Assembly: GCF_937123705.1 (NCBI RefSeq)
Contig: NZ_CAKZKO010000032.1
Coordinates: forward strand, 1 to 64,000
Direction of reading: 5' to 3'
DNA length: 64,000 nucleotides
Source: an uncultured Paraglaciecola sp.
GTDB lineage: Bacteria; Pseudomonadota; Gammaproteobacteria; Enterobacterales; Alteromonadaceae
The notes beneath the pieces were generated by a model. The model searched no databases. It saw only the letters and a program-made list of their open reading frames with translations, and was not told the origin of the DNA. Shown here one piece after another: positions 55,070-64,000 of this stretch (the stretch's first letter is position 1; each line of letters starts with the position of its first letter). The translations under genes were made by a program, and so were the position numbers.

Positions 55070-56212
55070 ATGTATAATAATTTAACTAAAAATATCTATC
55101 TTCAAGCAAAACGCACCTCAAAAATCCTTGATATTCCCCTAACTCAAGCTAAAAAACTAATAGCTCAGTCGATCTATCAATGCCATGATTTTAATGATCT
55201 GTGTAATAAACTCGATAGTTACAGCTTAAAAGCTTCGGTTTATCCATATTGTAAATTACATCCAAATTCAGATGAGGACTCCAAAAACCATATTTTAAAT
55301 AATATTGATATTTTGACTGAGCGACTTTCTAAATATTTAACAGCTCCTTTGTGTCAATATTCATTATTAGATCTGATTTGGAAAATATTTGGGTTTCACA
55401 ATAAAGCACGGTTAGATCAAGTTTTTCCTCATTTTCCTATGGAAAACTGGCGGCCTTACGAACCCGTCTCAAAAGATAAGGTTAGTGTTCTGTATAATGA
55501 CTTTAAAATAAATAATGTGTCTTTTAGAATGCTGCTTACGAAACTTGTTTGTGCTGATATGTTTATTAACAACACTCAAAATGAACTAACAGTATTAAAA
55601 GATGAGCTTTCCAAATTCCAACATGCTCCAATCCTTTGGCATGATTTTAATGAATGGGAAGCTAAAGTGTTCTCTTATTTTAACTCATTTGGTCTTAGCG
55701 AAGACAGTCGTGACAAAATGTTTGGTAAATTAGTTGAACCAGTAACTAAGACTCAAAAAAAATTCCAAGATACTCTTTATAAATTCATGCAAGTTTTAAC
55801 TGATGAATTCGTAGGAACAAGCATCCGTAATTGTGATTTTGACCAAGAATTTTTATATGTTGTAGGTTTTCCAGTTTCTGAGAGAGCAGAAATGAAATCC
55901 TGTGCTGAGTTTTATCTAACTGAAAGCCACATCAATAATGGTAAGTGTTTATTTAGTATTGGCGACAATATAATTGCTTTAGAGCTATTTGAAGTCGATA
56001 GTGAAGGAAAATATACTGGGGATGCTGAAAGTTATTATACAGAGTTATCTGATGTGTTACAGAAGTTTGAAGGCGCTACGCGACAGCATATTCTGATTAA
56101 TAGTAGACGGTACGAGGCTTATCTGCGACTTACGACTAATGCCGAGTATGTCTTAAATAAAAACTCAGCAATTACATTAGTTGATAACTTTGGTGTTGAG
56201 CATTGCGAGTGA
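55070..56212 (+). CDS. Hypothetical protein, long member of a paralogous pair
   Basis: 380-aa protein from ATG 55070 (MYNNLTKNIY), with a GTG two codons earlier as alternative. The first about 120 residues match the preceding small gene (QAKRxxKxLDIPLTxA and LxxKxFG blocks). The remainder is helical, Asp/Glu/Lys-rich and shows no motif that I recognise. No membrane segment. Upstream DNA of both genes shares CAAAGTGGATTCAYTC and GTAGAAC. The domain recalls helical repeats of the type LGIxxxxAxxLLAxxxGF in proteins of unknown function. Confidence 0.75.
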   Translation: MYNNLTKNIYLQAKRTSKILDIPLTQAKKLIAQSIYQCHDFNDLCNKLDSYSLKASVYPYCKLHPNSDEDSKNHILNNIDILTERLSKYLTAPLCQYSLLDLIWKIFGFHNKARLDQVFPHFPMENWRPYEPVSKDKVSVLYNDFKINNVSFRMLLTKLVCADMFINNTQNELTVLKDELSKFQHAPILWHDFNEWEAKVFSYFNSFGLSEDSRDKMFGKLVEPVTKTQKKFQDTLYKFMQVLTDEFVGTSIRNCDFDQEFLYVVGFPVSERAEMKSCAEFYLTESHINNGKCLFSIGDNIIALELFEVDSEGKYTGDAESYYTELSDVLQKFEGATRQHILINSRRYEAYLRLTTNAEYVLNKNSAITLVDNFGVEHCE

Positions 56213-56432
56213 TTATATTCATAAAAATTATATAATATCTCAATGCTACCGCATTGCCATTTAACCACATTAGTATCATGTTAGGTCATGGCTTTTCATA
56301 AATAAATCCAGTTTCTCGAAACTCGGAGTGGGAATCATTCAACTAGTCTACTTATGTGCTTTAAAATAACGTGTAGCTAACTTTAATTGACCATTACATA
56401 CAGTTGTTAGCTTTTTTTGGTAGGAGAAATCA

Positions 56433-56735
56433 GTGAAAGTTTACGCAGAAAAATTTGTTGAAACAATTGTAGATAAAATTTGTGATGTTTGTGAACAGAG
56501 CGTTATGATTGAAGTAAATGAGCACAAATATGAAGAATCCGGTGAGTTAAAAGCTAGCTTTGGCTATGGCTCAAATGAAGATGGCAATGTTTACCATCTC
56601 GATTTGTGTGAGAAATGTTTTAAAACAGCAATTTATGCACTTAGAGATGAGCGCCGAAGTATATTCATGTTTGATGATAATAAAAATTTAAGGGATGAAA
56701 AGTTCGGACTAGATCTAAAACGTTCAGTTAGATAG
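56433..56735 (+). CDS. Hypothetical protein with two CxxC motifs
   Basis: 100-aa protein starting GTG 56433 with TAGGAGA upstream. CDVC (about 17-20) and CEKC (about 59-62) sit about 40 residues apart, suggesting a zinc-ribbon-like fold. The segment FGYGSNEDGNVYHLDLCEKC is typical of small conserved zinc-binding proteins of unknown function. No partner gene is evident. Confidence 0.7.
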   Translation: MKVYAEKFVETIVDKICDVCEQSVMIEVNEHKYEESGELKASFGYGSNEDGNVYHLDLCEKCFKTAIYALRDERRSIFMFDDNKNLRDEKFGLDLKRSVR

Positions 56736-56921
56736 ACAGGCTCCTTCAAGCAGAAACGTGACTTCGGCCCAGCCTGTGTGAAAACTACTTGAATAACGAA
56801 ATTTGTCTCCAAAATAATAAAAAACACGTACGTTAGATTACATTATGAGCAAGTTTTCTAACGAACTAAACCAACTAAGTTTTCTTGAAAACACTAGCTT
56901 TTGAGCTATTTTTAATAATAA

Positions 56922-57110
56922 ATGAATTCACGGACGATCATCATGCAAGCTCCTCCAGTTGTACTAGTCAAAACTTGGCTTCAAGTTCTTAAATCTGATA
57001 TTGATAAAGATTATAAAAATGAAGTCGAAAATAAAATAATAAAAGTCTTCGGAAACATAGAGATTGCTATCATATATTTAGAAGAGAATGCTGGTGTCTA
57101 TGAATTATGA
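56922..57110 (+). CDS. Small hypothetical protein
   Basis: 62 aa, or 55 from an internal ATG at 56943 with a GGA upstream. Helical, with LVKTWLQVLKSDIDKDYKNE and ENKIIKVFGNIEIAI segments. No family recognised; may not be expressed. Confidence 0.45.
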   Translation: MNSRTIIMQAPPVVLVKTWLQVLKSDIDKDYKNEVENKIIKVFGNIEIAIIYLEENAGVYEL

Positions 57111-57649
57111 CGTAGAAGTATTCCTCGTTTAATGTCGTCTGACCCATCCAAAAGCAGTCATTCGTTTCAAATCCAAGTATGCCCCAAAGTTGCTTAACAT
57201 AGAGCCTAAAAAGGCTACCTTAAACACCGTTAATTTGGAAACTTCACAAATTTTTAAGCTATTTAACAGTATAATTCTGCTACTTTCTTCTCAGAGAACC
57301 ACTCATATAAAACAAGTAATATAAATAACGTTTGCAGTGTTATTGTTATCAAATCACCAACAATAACACTGGCAAGCTGTCGCTGACTTTCAGCGCCAAC
57401 ATTTTTAGATATTAAACCTTGAAAATAAACCTAGCGCAAAAGTAATTACGGACATTAATACTGGCCTCAATCTAGAGGTTGCGTCCTCAAAAATTGCACT
57501 AGATGAGTCAAAACTAACTATGAAATGTTGGTTAATTCCTTTGGGGGAATGGAACTGTAAATGTCCCCCTATTCGAGAAGGGCAAGTTATTGCTTTAGCA
57601 AATAAACGATTAAAATTCTTATGAGTAGTATCAAGTAAAAATACTGGGA
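57111..57649. other. Interval with czcA remnant downstream of mntP
   Basis: About 540 bp without an intact gene. The part 57263-57540 is a decayed czcA 3' end; the rest shows nothing recognisable. Confidence 0.5.
57263..57540 (-). pseudogene. Decayed 3' end of a czcA-like RND gene
   Basis: Minus-strand translation shows ATSRLRPVLMSVIT followed, after frameshifts, by NVGAESQRQLASVIVGDLI and LYEWFSEKK before a stop. These are clear counterparts of the intact czcA end (ATSRLRPVLMTAIT, GVGAEIQRPLASVIVGGLI, LYSWFSRKK). At DNA level it also parallels 58350-58590. It lies on the other side of mntP from the intact gene, so a duplication preceded decay. Confidence 0.85.
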
Positions 57650-58186
57650 TTACACCAACACCTTAAAAGCAATAAGTATTAGTACAATACCACCTAGTAG
57701 CTCTGCCTTACTTTCAAGTAAGGTTCCACTTTTAGAGCCAATATATATACCCAGCCAACTTAAAGCAAAGGTGGTAAAACCAATAGTCAAACAAGCAGTC
57801 AGAACATTAACGTCCATTAAGGTTATTACGTAACCTGCGGCCATCGCATCAATGCTTGTTGCAATAGCCAATATGAGTAAAACGCGGTGAGTGATTTGAG
57901 ATATGTCTTCTTCAATGCCTTCTGCAAATGATTCATAAATCATTTTACCACCGACGCAGAATAACAGGATAAATGCTATCCAAGGCGCATAATCGTCTAC
58001 CCATGAAGATACGCCTTTGCCACTAAAATAACCAAAAAATGGCATGACACATTGAAAAAAGCCAAAGTAAAATGCAGCTTTTAAAGCTAGTTTATTTAAA
58101 TTCGTTGGTTGTTTAGCACCTAAGCCAACAGACACAGCGAAGGCATCCATACTTAAGGCTATAGCAAGAATTAAAACGTCAAGCAC
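57650..58186 (-). CDS. mntP: Manganese efflux pump MntP
   Basis: 178-aa membrane protein with six helices arranged as two repeats, each with the family motif ([14 protein letters not shown] near residue 10 and [13 protein letters not shown] near 115). It exports Mn2+ when the metal is in excess. The start is GTG 58186 behind GAGGAAAA. I see no yybP-ykoY riboswitch upstream. It lies between the intact czcA and its decayed copy, downstream of the czc operon. Confidence 0.93.
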   Translation of the reverse strand: MLDVLILAIALSMDAFAVSVGLGAKQPTNLNKLALKAAFYFGFFQCVMPFFGYFSGKGVSSWVDDYAPWIAFILLFCVGGKMIYESFAEGIEEDISQITHRVLLILAIATSIDAMAAGYVITLMDVNVLTACLTIGFTTFALSWLGIYIGSKSGTLLESKAELLGGIVLILIAFKVLV

Positions 58187-58270
58187 TTAGTTTTCCTCAA
58201 ATTTTTACTATCGTCTTTCAAGTTAATATGTTGTGGTTTAGTGATTTTGGCCACTACAGTTAAGATTGTA

Positions 58271-58302
58271 ATCCCACACAAAACGTCACTTAAGTGTGGG
58301 AT
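58271..58302. repeat. Hairpin between czcA and mntP
   Basis: ATCCCACAC ... GTGTGGGAT (9-bp perfect stem, 14-base loop, with an overlapping CACTTAAGTG palindrome). No T-tract follows, so terminator function is unlikely. It could affect readthrough from czcA into mntP. Confidence 0.55.
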
Positions 58303-58325
58303 ATTCGTTCATTATAAAAATTTTT

Positions 58326-61300
58326 CTATCTAGATAATGCTTTTATTTTCTTCCTAGAAAACCAACTGTATAAAACAGGCAGCACAAATAATGTTAATAA
58401 GGTTGCCGTAATTAATCCTCCGACAATGACACTTGCTAAAGGACGTTGTATTTCAGCACCAACACCGCTAGACATTAACATTGGGATTAAGCCCAATGCT
58501 GAAGTGATAGCCGTCATTAATACTGGTCTTAATCTAGAGGTTGCGCCATCAAAAACGGCTTTGGAGGTGTCTAACCCATCTTTAATACGTTGATTGATGC
58601 TCTCTACCATTACTACACCGTTTAATACTGCAACGCCGAATAAGGTAATGAAACCCACCGAGCTAGGCACTGATAAGTATTGGTTTGACAAATACAGAGA
58701 AAACACACCACCAATCACAGCAAGAGGTACATTGACTAGTATCAACATAGCCTGACCAACGGAGCCAAAGGCAAAGTAAAGCAATAGTGCTATTAACCCT
58801 AATGATAAAGGCACCACTATAGCTAATCTTTTTTGCGCACGCTGCTGGCTTTCAAATTGTCCACCAATAGAAATAGAATAACCGGAAGGCAAATCAACCT
58901 TTTTGGCTATTATCTCTCTGATATCAGCTACAACACTACCCATATCTCGATTCTGGACGTTTGCTTGAATAACCACTCGCCTTTGTACGTCATCGCGCCT
59001 GACTTGCGGTGGACCAGACTCAAATGAAACGGATGCAACATCACCTAAGCGCACCCAAGCCCCAGTTGGTGATTGAAGTCGAATATCTGAGATAGCTTCT
59101 TTGTTTCGACGATATTCTTCTTCCAAACGTACATAAATATCGTAGCGTTCATTGCCGTTAATAATTTGCCCTGCCTCGACGCCACCAATGCCGTCGCGCA
59201 CAACCTCCATTACGTCGATAACGGACAGGCCAAATCGTGACAATTCTTGTCTATTAGGCTTGATCACTAATTGAGCTTCACCAGCAATTTGTTCTAAAGC
59301 GACATCTCTAGCACCTTCAACTTCTTTAATAACTGCTTCAATTTCCTGCCCTTTTTTGGCTAACACATCAAGCTCTGGTCCAAATAGCTTGATTGCTAAT
59401 TGCGCTTTTACACCTGATAGTAATTCATCAACACGAGTGGCAATGGGCTGAGAAAAGTTAAGTAGCAACCCCGGAAACTCTTCCAGTGACCTTTCCATTT
59501 TAGCTTGAAGTTCATATCGATTAGAAGCGCTTGTCCACTCAGAAACTGGTTTTAATCCTATATAAATTTCTATGTTGTTCACAGGCTCAGGATCTCCACC
59601 TATCTCAGCTCGTCCAATTCTGCTCAGGGCATAAGTTACTTCAGGAAAGGCCATTAACTTTTCTTCTAGAATTGGAGCAACAGTAAGTGCTGTATCTAAA
59701 CTAGAAGAAGGAGCAAGGGTTGCTCTTAAATTAATAGTCCCTTCCTCTAACTCAGGAACAAATTCAGTGCCAATAAATGGCACTAATGCAAATGCAGAGA
59801 TAACTAAAATAAGTGAAGCTGAAATGACTAACTTCGTGCGTTTTAGTGCGAAAGTAAGCCCTTTTCTGTAAAGTTTGTCTAAAGGTTTTAGTACGAAACT
59901 TTCTTTTTCTTTTACACCAGTTTTAAACAGATAAGTAGCCAGAGCAGGCACAACAAACAAGGCCACCATGATGGCAGATACGACCGCTAAGATGATACTG
60001 ATTGCCATAGGTTGAAAGAGTTTTGCTTCTACCCCTTCGAAGCTAAATAATGGCGTAAATACCACTAAGATAATAGACGCTGCAAAAAATACCGGACGAG
60101 CGACTTCTTTGCCTGCTTCCTTGAGACGCAATTCAATACCGTGATCATCATGCTCAACATCGTGTGGGTCTGTATCAGAGGCAGGAACGCTAGCGTGAAC
60201 ACTGTCTGAGTGAGTTGAATCTGGCTTATTTAAATGTTTAAACATGTTTTCAACCATCACCACCGAACCATCGACCAACATACCAATAGCCACAGCAATT
60301 CCACCCAGTGACATAAGGTTGGCAGAAATTCCCCACCACGCCATGATCATCAAAGCAATGCCAATTGAGATAGGAATTGAAATTAAAACCAAAAAGGTTG
60401 CCCGTAGGTTCATTAAGAAAAGCGCCAGTACAATACAGATGAAAACAAAAGCTAATGCTAGTGCTTCAACGACGGTATTAACTGCTTTCTCAATTAAATC
60501 AGCTTGATCATAGAAGGGTTCAAAGCGAACGCCTTTTGGAAGCGCTTGATTAATGAGTGGTATTCTTGCATTGATTCCATCAATGGTGGCCTTAGTGTTT
60601 GACCCCATCCGCTTCAATACAATACCTGAAACCACTTCACCTAGATCCTCGACTTTGCCCTCTGCTGTTTTGCGAGTCATGGTAACCGCGCCTTGCCGAA
60701 TTTCGCTGCCCATTCCTACTCTTGCTATGTCAGATACAGTTATTACTGTTCCATCGATGGTTTTTACTGGTACTTGCTTGATATTACCGATGCCAGCATC
60801 ACCACTTTCGAACCAGCCTGTTCCTCTAATAACAAGTTGCTCTTGTCCACGGTTCATATACCAGCCGCCAACATTGGCATTGTTGCTATCTAAGGCTGTG
60901 ACGATATCGTCTTGGGTTAGATCATATGCTAGTAGTTTTGACGGATCGACATTAACTTGGTACTGCCTAACATTTCCGCCAAATGACAGAACGTCAGTGA
61001 CGCCATCGACAGGCATGATAAGTAGTTTGACAATCCAATCATTGAGGCTTCTAAGTGCCATCGCGTCAAAACCAGCGCCCTTATCTGATATCAATAAATA
61101 TTGAAATACTTGACCTAACCCAGAGGTGTTCGGTCCCATATTCGGTGTACCAACACCTTCGGGGATCAATTCTTTAGCCGCTTGAAGTCGTTCAAAGACA
61201 AGTTGCCTAGCAAAGTAAATATCGGTGCCTTCTTTGAAAACCACCGTGACACCAGATAAACCTGTTTTAGAAATCGAACGTACTTGTTCAACATCAGGCA

Positions 61301-61526
61301 AGGCGTACATTACAGCTTCTATCGGATAAGTAATAAGTTGTTCAACTTCTTCCGCTGCCAATCCGGGGGCTTCAGTATTCACGGCAACCTGAACGTTAGT
61401 AACATCAGGGAAAGCATCCAAATTTAACTTTGGAATAACCATTACTGCACTAACAATAGCGGCAAAAAGAGCGATTAAGATAAGGAGTCGGTTGTTTACG
61501 GACCAATCAATAATTTTATTAAACAT
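58326..61526 (-). CDS. czcA: CzcA/CusA-type heavy-metal RND efflux permease
   Basis: 1066-aa inner-membrane exporter of the heavy-metal (HME) RND branch. It has the opening ASVNNRLLI-like SVNNRLLILIALF, pore-region YPGASAE-equivalent EAPGLAAEEVEQLITYPIE, TM4 GMLVDGSVVMVEN (one Asp, HME type), and GTAEIGGDPEPV-like GRAEIGGDPEPVNN typical of CzcA-like Zn/Co/Cd pumps. The His/Asp-rich loop near 450 (HDVEHDDHG) may bind metal. It begins 11 bp after czcB. The metal is inferred as divalent (Zn/Co/Cd) rather than Cu/Ag. Confidence 0.92.
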   Translation of the reverse strand: MFNKIIDWSVNNRLLILIALFAAIVSAVMVIPKLNLDAFPDVTNVQVAVNTEAPGLAAEEVEQLITYPIEAVMYALPDVEQVRSISKTGLSGVTVVFKEGTDIYFARQLVFERLQAAKELIPEGVGTPNMGPNTSGLGQVFQYLLISDKGAGFDAMALRSLNDWIVKLLIMPVDGVTDVLSFGGNVRQYQVNVDPSKLLAYDLTQDDIVTALDSNNANVGGWYMNRGQEQLVIRGTGWFESGDAGIGNIKQVPVKTIDGTVITVSDIARVGMGSEIRQGAVTMTRKTAEGKVEDLGEVVSGIVLKRMGSNTKATIDGINARIPLINQALPKGVRFEPFYDQADLIEKAVNTVVEALALAFVFICIVLALFLMNLRATFLVLISIPISIGIALMIMAWWGISANLMSLGGIAVAIGMLVDGSVVMVENMFKHLNKPDSTHSDSVHASVPASDTDPHDVEHDDHGIELRLKEAGKEVARPVFFAASIILVVFTPLFSFEGVEAKLFQPMAISIILAVVSAIMVALFVVPALATYLFKTGVKEKESFVLKPLDKLYRKGLTFALKRTKLVISASLILVISAFALVPFIGTEFVPELEEGTINLRATLAPSSSLDTALTVAPILEEKLMAFPEVTYALSRIGRAEIGGDPEPVNNIEIYIGLKPVSEWTSASNRYELQAKMERSLEEFPGLLLNFSQPIATRVDELLSGVKAQLAIKLFGPELDVLAKKGQEIEAVIKEVEGARDVALEQIAGEAQLVIKPNRQELSRFGLSVIDVMEVVRDGIGGVEAGQIINGNERYDIYVRLEEEYRRNKEAISDIRLQSPTGAWVRLGDVASVSFESGPPQVRRDDVQRRVVIQANVQNRDMGSVVADIREIIAKKVDLPSGYSISIGGQFESQQRAQKRLAIVVPLSLGLIALLLYFAFGSVGQAMLILVNVPLAVIGGVFSLYLSNQYLSVPSSVGFITLFGVAVLNGVVMVESINQRIKDGLDTSKAVFDGATSRLRPVLMTAITSALGLIPMLMSSGVGAEIQRPLASVIVGGLITATLLTLFVLPVLYSWFSRKKIKALSR

Positions 61527-61537
61527 TGTATTTCTCC

Positions 61538-62833
61538 TTAGTGGTTGTGCGGATCAAATCCGCCTTTAGCAATTTCAGAAGCAACAAAGAAAGCACCTTT
61601 AGTGACAATTCGCGTTCCACTTTCAACGCCGATTATTTCTCTAAATTCACCTAAGGCTCGGCCCAGTTCAACCTCTATGGCTTTGAACTCTCCGGGGTGG
61701 TCTTCAACGAATATGGTCCAATCACCATCAGCACTGCGGATCAAGGCTTCTTCCGGCACAGCCATTACTTTCTCTTGGGTTGAAAATTGAAAATAGACTT
61801 TCACAAACATACCTGAATGTAGGTTGTCGTCTTTGTTTTCGACTGACAGACGAACTATCCTCGTTCTCGTTAACGGATCGATGGTGTGCGCTTCTTGAAT
61901 GACTTTTGCGTTGTAACTTTGCCCTTCTAATTTGACTATGCCCGGCGAGTTTTTGGACAAATCTAGCTTTTTATTAGGCGATACTTTTGCTTCTACCCAT
62001 AGTTGCTTTTCGTCTGCTAGCAACATCACTGTATCACCAGCATTAACGCGTTGCCCTTGGATAAAATCATCTTGAAGCACTACGCCTTCACGCTGTGCTG
62101 TTAATGTATATTGCCCAAATGCTTTAATGTCTTTATTGGAAATACTCTGAATTGCTTTTTCAGTTAACCCTAAAGCAATGAGTTTTCCATAAGAAGCGTT
62201 GTAAGTTGTTTCAGCTTGTAACAATCGACTTTCACTCACCGCTTTGTTACCCAGCTTTTTCACTCGTTGCCATTCGGTTGAAGCGATTAAATAGTCAGCC
62301 TGTGCTTGTGCCATCGCCTCACTAAACAATGTGACTAACTTTTGGCCTATTTCTACGTGTTCTCCAAGAGCTGCGTGACGGCTAATAATGACCGACTCAG
62401 TACGAGGTGAAACCACGTAGCTTTTATAACCATTGGCTTTTATTTCGCCGGGTGCGTATATCGAACTGTATTGATATTCTGGAACAATGCTTTCCACTTT
62501 TATGTTAGCAAGTGACATCTTTTTCGGGCTAAGAGTTATACCTTCTTCATGCTCTTCCTCTTTACTTCCACCTCCATGTCCGTGCTCGTCATGGTCACCT
62601 TTATCTTCTTCATGTCCCTTTTCGTGCTCGTCATGGTCACCTTTATCTTCTTCATGTCCCTTTTCGTGATCGTCATGATCATCTTTATGTTCTTTTACAT
62701 CTTGCTGTGAAATCTTTGCGGTAGAATCTGTAACACCTGACGATTGACCAAAAGCAATGTGACTCGTAGTAAGCCCAACTAAAAGGCTGCTCATTACTAC
62801 GGCTAATAATTTTTTACTAAATATTGTATTCAT
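61538..62833 (-). CDS. czcB: CzcB-type periplasmic adaptor with His-rich repeats
   Basis: 431-aa membrane fusion protein. A signal peptide (about 1-29) is followed by a His/Asp/Glu/Lys-rich region (about 45-100) with a tandem 14-residue repeat GDHDEHEKGHEEDK twice and a third partial unit, then LANIKVESIVPEYQ and the adaptor body with the barrel, coiled-coil and MVKVYFQF end. The His-rich stretch probably binds metal ions before export. The DNA repeat (62586-62669) codes for it. Confidence 0.93.
   Translation of the reverse strand: MNTIFSKKLLAVVMSSLLVGLTTSHIAFGQSSGVTDSTAKISQQDVKEHKDDHDDHEKGHEEDKGDHDEHEKGHEEDKGDHDEHGHGGGSKEEEHEEGITLSPKKMSLANIKVESIVPEYQYSSIYAPGEIKANGYKSYVVSPRTESVIISRHAALGEHVEIGQKLVTLFSEAMAQAQADYLIASTEWQRVKKLGNKAVSESRLLQAETTYNASYGKLIALGLTEKAIQSISNKDIKAFGQYTLTAQREGVVLQDDFIQGQRVNAGDTVMLLADEKQLWVEAKVSPNKKLDLSKNSPGIVKLEGQSYNAKVIQEAHTIDPLTRTRIVRLSVENKDDNLHSGMFVKVYFQFSTQEKVMAVPEEALIRSADGDWTIFVEDHPGEFKAIEVELGRALGEFREIIGVESGTRIVTKGAFFVASEIAKGGFDPHNH
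62586..62669. repeat. Two perfect 42-bp tandem repeats inside czcB
   Basis: Units 62586-62627 and 62628-62669 are identical and encode GDHDEHEKGHEEDK twice. A partial third unit follows. Unequal exchange would easily change the copy number. Confidence 0.92.
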
Positions 62834-62888
62834 TTTTATAACCTATATTTTATAAATTTGAGATTTCGCTTGTTTAAAATTGGAGCGG

Positions 62889-64000
62889 TTAAATCTCAAA
62901 TTTGGATAACTGACCCATACTTGAAATGAAGGAAATCTCGGCAACTTTGAATTGCTTTTCCAATTGAATTCCTGTGTGAAGTCCTTCTGCCCGTTGATTT
63001 AAAGCAAATAAATAATCAGAAGTATTTATGTCACCTGCTTCCCAGCGTTTGTTTAGTAATTTTTCGCTGTTATTCAACCTGCCGTGGGTAAGTATTAACC
63101 ACTGTTCGTAATATTTTTTACTAACCAAAAGTGATTCATAGTTAGCTTTTGCCTTAAAAGACTGCTTGCGAAAAACCGACTGAAATTTGGCTTCTGCGGC
63201 AATAGATTTTGAGTAGGCAAATTTAATAGTATCGGAGTAGTTATTCCTGATATTTAAAGGCATTGAAAATGTAAGTCCAACTGTACTTTCATTGCCACTT
63301 TCGCCTGCGCTAATCCCAATGGTGGGATTAGCTTTAGCTTCTATTGTGCTAAGTTGAGCCTTTGCTTGTTGCTCATGCCAATACGCTTTAGCAAGCTTTA
63401 CTTTAGGGTGTTGTTTAACCCATTCTGTATTGAAGGAATAATTTGTTGTCTTAAACTCAAACTTCTGTCCTTTGGCTATATCAGGAGTCCAATCCGGCAG
63501 TAATTCTTGAACCTGAACTTCCGCATGCTTTAACGCAATTTGATATTCGGAAATTTCACTAAAGGCTTGTGCTAGGTTTAGATACACTAATTCAGCATCA
63601 ATAGGGTCCAGTAGTCCCACTTTTTGCTTTTCATCAACAATGCTAACCAGAGTTCGCAGTTGTTCTTCTTTTTCAATTAACAATTTTGCTGCATCTTTGG
63701 CAGCCTGCCAATTAACAAGCGCGATTAGTGCTTCGGCTTTCTTTGATTCAAGTAAATCTAATAATTGCTGTTGATTCATGTAAAAAACAATTTCACCAAT
63801 GTTTTTGTTGGATGACTGTTTATCCCATAAATCAATAGTTTGACTCAGACCAACTGAAAAGTTTTTAAAATCACCTTCCTTTTCATAACTAGCCTCAAAC
63901 TCAGGGTTATAGATAGCTTTAGTCAAGCTTTTTGCCTGAAATTGACTAGCTTTGAGTAACTCTCTTGCCTCAATAATTTCAGGATCTTTATTTATTTGGT
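62889..64000 (-). CDS. czcC: CzcC-type outer-membrane factor, partial
   Basis: TolC-like outer-membrane channel of the czc tripartite pump. The frame stays open to the window end (upstream residues KDPEIIEAR LLKASQFQAK), so the N-terminus is missing. Visible parts are YNPEFEASYEKEGDF (N-terminal beta region) and ARYRY-like KVGLLDPIDAELVYLNLA and RWEAGDINTSDYLFALNQR (helical hairpin repeats). It is the first gene of the minus-strand czcC-czcB-czcA group. 55 bp separates it from czcB. Confidence 0.9.
   Translation of the reverse strand, partial: QINKDPEIIEARELLKASQFQAKSLTKAIYNPEFEASYEKEGDFKNFSVGLSQTIDLWDKQSSNKNIGEIVFYMNQQQLLDLLESKKAEALIALVNWQAAKDAAKLLIEKEEQLRTLVSIVDEKQKVGLLDPIDAELVYLNLAQAFSEISEYQIALKHAEVQVQELLPDWTPDIAKGQKFEFKTTNYSFNTEWVKQHPKVKLAKAYWHEQQAKAQLSTIEAKANPTIGISAGESGNESTVGLTFSMPLNIRNNYSDTIKFAYSKSIAAEAKFQSVFRKQSFKAKANYESLLVSKKYYEQWLILTHGRLNNSEKLLNKRWEAGDINTSDYLFALNQRAEGLHTGIQLEKQFKVAEISFISSMGQLSKFEI

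Noticed and set aside
56845..56904. 19-codon frame starting MSKFSNELNQ
   Set aside because: Too short and without ribosome site or conservation evidence.
58187..58320. Possible manganese riboswitch (yybP-ykoY) upstream of mntP
   Set aside because: No conserved yybP-ykoY core is visible; only a simple hairpin is present.
1..64000. tRNA, rRNA, CRISPR array or insertion sequence
   Set aside because: None was recognised by reading both strands; short ones could be missed without a tRNA or repeat search.

Overview
The window looks like a chromosomal segment from a marine gammaproteobacterium of the Alteromonadales (Glaciecola/Paraglaciecola/Alteromonas type). The evidence is the Na+-translocating NADH:quinone reductase operon followed by apbE, nqrM and dinB, the tolC-nudF-yqiB-cpdA-yqiA-parE block, ftsYEX, the EF-P lysylation genes, a TRAP transporter, and the general protein sequence character. 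The species cannot be fixed from sequence reading alone.

Region by region: 0-5.6 kb holds ftsY-ftsE-ftsX facing parC. 5.9-9.0 kb is a large BarA-like hybrid kinase with a 7TMR-DISM-type sensor. 9.2-14.3 kb is an RND efflux pump (adaptor plus permease) divergent from a TetR repressor, with a perfect 15-bp palindrome between them. 14.3-16.2 kb is aguA-aguB (agmatine to putrescine). 16.2-16.9 kb has no gene but contains a dense array of nested inverted repeats. 16.9-23.4 kb carries a GST, a fused double solute-binding protein, a DUF4112 gene with an apparent frameshift, a DUF819 membrane protein, hemH and a one-domain voltage-gated channel. 23.5-29.5 kb is tolC divergent from nudF-yqiB-cpdA-yqiA-parE. 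29.5-38 kb has small conserved genes, the epmB/efp/epmA group, a GNAT, a cyclophilin, rlmG, an alkB-like gene and bolA. 38.2-42.5 kb is a TRAP transporter and fabV. 42.9-50.1 kb is nqrABCDEF-apbE-nqrM.

From about 50.1 kb the segment becomes accessory. A PEP-CTERM gene sits between two nearly identical copies of the terminator that follows nqrM, separating nqrM from dinB. After dinB (candidate LexA box upstream) comes a 4.7-kb, AT-rich-looking stretch of small unknown genes. It holds a paralogous pair with a shared upstream leader, a possible orphan VbhA-like antitoxin, a small release-factor-like protein without GGQ, and decayed gene fragments. The window ends in mntP and a Czc/Cus-type heavy-metal RND operon (czcA, czcB, partial czcC, all minus strand). 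A decayed copy of the czcA 3' end lies on the far side of mntP.

How the genes work together: TolC could serve as outer-membrane exit for the TetR-linked RND pump, which has no outer-membrane gene of its own. EpmA and EpmB modify EF-P Lys34. ApbE and NqrM mature the Nqr complex. ParC and ParE form topoisomerase IV but are encoded 22 kb apart. No tRNA, rRNA, CRISPR array or complete insertion sequence was recognised.
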